Part shown: positions 63,442 to 64,000 of the stretch, piece after piece
How positions within the stretch are numbered: position 1 is the stretch's first letter
Layout of the letters: every line of letters starts with the position of its first letter
Assembly (NCBI RefSeq): GCF_003122215.1
Contig: NZ_QEYD01000009.1
Span: 157,976 to 221,975, forward strand
DNA from: Pararhodobacter marinus
Lineage (GTDB): Bacteria > Pseudomonadota > Alphaproteobacteria > Rhodobacterales > Rhodobacteraceae
DNA length: 64,000 nt
Reading direction: 5' to 3'
Program-made: the position numbers and the translations under genes
The notes under the pieces: model-generated
Told to the model about the DNA's origin: nothing
The model's database searches: none
The model's input: only the letters and a program-made list of their open reading frames with translations

Positions 63442-63518
63442 CGGAGTGTAGCTCAGCTTGGTAGAGCACTGTCTTCGGGAGGCAGGGGCCGGAGGTTCGA
63501 ATCCTCTCACTCCGACCA
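63442..63518 (+). tRNA. tRNA-Pro (anticodon CGG)
   Basis: A 77-base cloverleaf with encoded CCA. The acceptor CGGAGTG pairs with CACTCCG, followed by ACCA. The anticodon stem CTGTC/GGCAG holds TTCGGGA with CGG at 63476-63478, and the T-loop is TTCGAAT. The C1-G72 pair and A73 fit proline. Confidence 0.95.
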
Positions 63519-64000
63519 ATGAAACCAATGGCTTGTGAGCCTCGACGGTTTCGAAAATTTCCCGGCGCTACAGCTTCGCCACAGGATCGCGCCGTTTGGT
63601 GCCTAGTCGCGATGCTGCAAGCCGGTTGGGTTGCTATCAGAACTCCAGACATTCACCACGATTCGCACGCCGGGCGGCGCTTCGCCACAGCTCCGTTTGT
63701 CCGTCGTGTTGGCCGGAAGGGCGGTGACCGGTCGCTCGCCGCACCTGCGGCGGACGTCCGCTTCCGGCCCTTTGTCCGAGACACATTACGGCAGCCCGGC
63801 ATTTGACAGACATGATGATGGCTTTGACCAAGTTGTGCGCCGGATGTCTCAGGTTTCGTTTGGCCAATTTCTTCCTGTGCCAGATGTTGCTTCAATTAGC
63901 GGTCGACTCCGGATAGGTACTTTAGGAACGTCTGAAAAACCTGCGCGTTCTGGCGTGATCTGGTAGGGTCTTCGGGATGTGACGAGGAGCCCCGCCGATG
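63519..64000. mobile_element. gene-poor right edge, possible start of an inserted element
   Basis: After tRNA-Pro the base composition drops and no conserved gene is seen for 480 bases. Several short overlapping frames exist on both strands, but none looks like a known protein. At the very end, CGAGGAG stands 9 bases before an ATG at 63998-64000, so a gene, perhaps a transposase, probably begins at the edge. The mobile-element label is a guess based on position beside a tRNA gene and on composition. Confidence 0.3.

Noticed and set aside
63519..63966. Small overlapping frames on both strands after tRNA-Pro
   Set aside because: None shows a domain, and their composition looks non-coding. They may be remnants but cannot be supported as genes.

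Overview
The window is high-GC, gene-dense chromosomal DNA of an alphaproteobacterium, most likely a Rhodobacterales/Rhodobacteraceae member. The pointers are an opgG-opgI-opgH-opgC glucan operon in the order known from Rhodobacter sphaeroides, a single bifunctional Rsh (p)ppGpp enzyme next to rpoZ, a TrcR/DUF1013 protein, an aa3-type cytochrome oxidase subunit I, and frequent 1-4 base start/stop overlaps. There is no phage, plasmid or CRISPR signature. The only hint of mobile DNA is at the right edge, after a tRNA-Pro.

Layout. 1-7.3 kb: the end of a ferredoxin gene, then an IclR-controlled minus-strand operon for a three-subunit biotin-dependent carboxylase with an atypical carboxyltransferase, plus a HAD phosphatase and acetoacetyl-CoA synthetase. 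7.4-13.3 kb: a GFA-family protein and the opgGIHC operon for succinylated periplasmic glucans. 13.3-23.8 kb: a complete branched-chain-type ABC importer (livKHMFG), a MarR regulator, and a second operon (LigM-like demethylase, thiolase, CoA ligase, 4HBT thioesterase, GFA protein). The two promoters share an inverted-repeat motif, which suggests one aromatic or methoxylated acid regulon. 23.9-29 kb: a phosphorelay cluster (HPt, two REC-degenerate GGDEF proteins, a PAS histidine kinase, a stand-alone REC).

29-43.3 kb: tRNA-Ala(CGC), a YqeY protein, DUF2244, a cupin, ctaD, an aminotransferase, lipB, a secreted peptidoglycan-binding protein, a membrane LytTR regulator, DUF2306, tRNA-Leu(GAG) and a polyamine-type ABC transporter. 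43.3-49 kb: minus-strand trxC, TRIC-like protein, rnhA, an internally deleted methyltransferase, an RhtB exporter, ispH, a YqaA membrane protein and a NYN nuclease, then folK on the plus strand. 49-54.7 kb: rpoZ, rsh, DUF2062, pdxJ, LysE and acpS on the plus strand. 54.8-58.1 kb: a secreted trypsin-NIDO fusion and an 18-repeat MORN protein. 58-64 kb: dispersed GC-rich repeats, RNase T2, trcR, pheT, tRNA-Pro(CGG) and a gene-poor right end.

The best candidates for undescribed biology are the divergent biotin carboxylase operon, the two-operon MarR regulon, the REC-degenerate GGDEF phosphorelay, and a NYN gene whose stop codon is followed in the same frame by a YqaA membrane protein with no ATG, GTG or TTG start.
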